This document shows positions 62,801 to 64,000 of a stretch of DNA of 64,000 nucleotides, in pieces (the first letter of the stretch is position 1; every line of letters starts with the position of its first letter). The position numbers and the translations under genes were made by a program. This DNA is from JACKOB01 sp024234575 (GTDB taxonomy: Bacteria; Pseudomonadota; Gammaproteobacteria; Pseudomonadales; Oleiphilaceae). The stretch lies in contig JBPJFZ010000010.1 of the NCBI GenBank assembly GCA_051208035.1, positions 124,001 to 188,000 on the forward strand. Direction: 5' to 3'. The notes below the pieces were generated by a model. That model saw nothing but the letters and a program-made list of their open reading frames with translations. It ran no database searches and had not been told where the DNA came from.

Positions 62801-64000
62801 GTTTCACGCTCAACCATCTTTTTCGCAGCTTTAATTGTGGTTGCCAACCCCCGGTGCTCTAACTTCGAGAAAATGAATGGCTTGAACAGCTCTAATGCCA
62901 TTTTCTTAGGCAGACCACATTGATGTAGTCGTAAGCTTGGACCAACAACAATAACTGAACGACCAGAATAATCTACTCGCTTACCTAACAGGTTTTGTCT
63001 GAAACGGCCTTGCTTACCCTTTATCATGTCTGCAAGTGACTTTAGAGGGCGCTTATTAGAGCCAGTGATAGCCCTGCCACGACGACCATTATCTAGCAGC
63101 GCATCAACAGCCTCCTGGAGCATACGCTTTTCATTGCGTACAATTATGTCTGGCGCGCTAAGCTCTAACAGTCTTTTGAGACGGTTATTTCGGTTAATAA
63201 CACGTCGATACAGATCATTAAGATCAGAGGTCGCAAAGCGCCCACCATCTAGGGGAACCAAAGGACGAAGATCCGGCGGTAATACAGGAAGCACCTCAAG
63301 AATCATCCACTCAGGCTTATTCCCGGACTGATGAAAAGACTCCATCAGTTTCAGCCTTTTTGAAAGCTTCTTAATTTTAGTCTCAGAGTTTGTTGCTGGA
63401 ATTTCTTCTCTCAGGGTTGAGATCTGATCTTCCAAATCAATATCAGCCAATAACGCCTGTACTGCTTCAGCGCCCATTTTAGCTTCAAACTCATCACCAA
63501 ACTCTTCCAACGCTTCGTAGTATTGCTCATCTGTAAGCAATTGTCCGCGTTCTAAAGTAGTCATCCCCGGCTCTGTTACAATAAATGACTCAAAATACAA
63601 AACCCTTTCTATATCTCTTAGAGTCATGTCGAGCAACAAGCCAATTCTGGAAGGAAGTGACTTTAAAAACCATATATGAGCTACAGGGCTTGCAAGCTCA
63701 ATATGCCCCATTCGCTCACGACGAACGTTGGCTAACGCAACCTCAACGCCACACTTCTCGCAAATTACACCGCGATGCTTTAGCCTTTTGTACTTTCCAC
63801 ACAAGCACTCATAATCTTTAATTGGACCAAATATCTTGGCGCAAAAAAGGCCATCACGCTCAGGCTTAAATGTACGATAATTGATTGTTTCGGGCTTCTT
63901 TACTTCACCAAAAGACCAAGATCGAATCATTTCTGGCGATGCCAAACCAATTCGAATGGAATCAAACTCTTGCTTATGAGTTTGATTCTTTAATAAATTA
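59812..64000 (-). CDS. rpoC: RNA polymerase beta-prime subunit (5' end outside the window)
   Basis: 1,395 codons plus stop are visible. The frame runs to the window edge, reading [24 protein letters not shown] at the left end, so only about three or four N-terminal residues are missing. Zinc site [23 protein letters not shown]; active-site [15 protein letters not shown] with the three Asp of the catalytic Mg; the trigger-loop region [29 protein letters not shown]; and a second zinc site [19 protein letters not shown]. The C-terminus ends [8 protein letters not shown]. A TTG at 63945 is not the true start. The gene for the beta subunit, rpoB, would be next upstream. Confidence 0.98.
   Translation of the reverse strand, partial: [1395 protein letters not shown]

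Noticed and set aside
63943..63945. TTG as start codon of rpoC
   Set aside because: The frame continues to the window edge and encodes the conserved RpoC N-terminus ([16 protein letters not shown]), so the gene is cut by the edge.

Overview
This window reads as a chromosomal segment of a Gram-negative gammaproteobacterium, probably a marine or aquatic relative of the Cellvibrio/Spongiibacter/Pseudomonas side of the class. This is inferred from gene content, not from any search. The basis is outer-membrane proteins (OmpW, a trimeric porin), a full MSHA type IV pilus locus, the ilvE-glnE pair as in Pseudomonas, a glnA - DUF4124 - ntrB - ntrC cluster, and the standard gammaproteobacterial rpoC-str-S10-spc-alpha order. 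Coding density is high. I saw no tRNA, rRNA, CRISPR array, prophage or intact insertion sequence.

Layout. 1-4.9 kb: ilvE (cut by the left edge), glnE and a 2TM potassium-channel protein. 5.1-10.1 kb: ompW, a CYTH-domain triphosphatase, a porin, an 845-base AT-rich gap, then pip-dtd. 10.1-12.3 kb: a short IS/MITE-like remnant and typA (bipA). 12.3-17.7 kb: glnA behind a sigma-54 promoter with NtrC sites, a secreted DUF4124 protein, ntrB and ntrC. 17.7-36.5 kb: one long minus-strand MSHA pilus locus, in transcription order mshI, a pilN-like gene, J, K, L, M, N, E, G, B, A, C, D, O, P, Q. There is no mshF between G and B. The last gene encodes a 1,747-residue multidomain adhesin-like MshQ. 36.7-41.6 kb: ssb and a yajR-type MFS transporter, divergent from uvrA. 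41.7-64 kb: the alpha, spc, S10 and str ribosomal operons and rpoC (its first few codons lie outside the window), all on the minus strand.

How the genes work together. The window holds most of a nitrogen-control circuit: GlnA, the adenylyltransferase GlnE that would modify its Tyr397, and the NtrB/NtrC pair that would act at the sigma-54 promoter of glnA. The MSHA block encodes an inner-membrane platform (MshI, PilN-like, MshJ, MshG), an extension ATPase with a c-di-GMP-binding-type N-terminus (MshE), a secretin (MshL), accessory proteins (MshK, M, N), the major pilin MshA, minor pilins (B, C, D, O, P) and MshQ. The ribosomal block encodes 23 ribosomal proteins, SecY, RNA polymerase subunits alpha and beta-prime, EF-G and EF-Tu.

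I did not find a clearly new multi-gene system. The best second looks are non-gene signals: a likely CTG start of mshI, an S10 promoter nested inside the tuf terminator, an orphan sigma-54-like site in the porin-dtd gap, inverted repeats at the porin and ompW promoters, and the unusual domain mix of MshQ.
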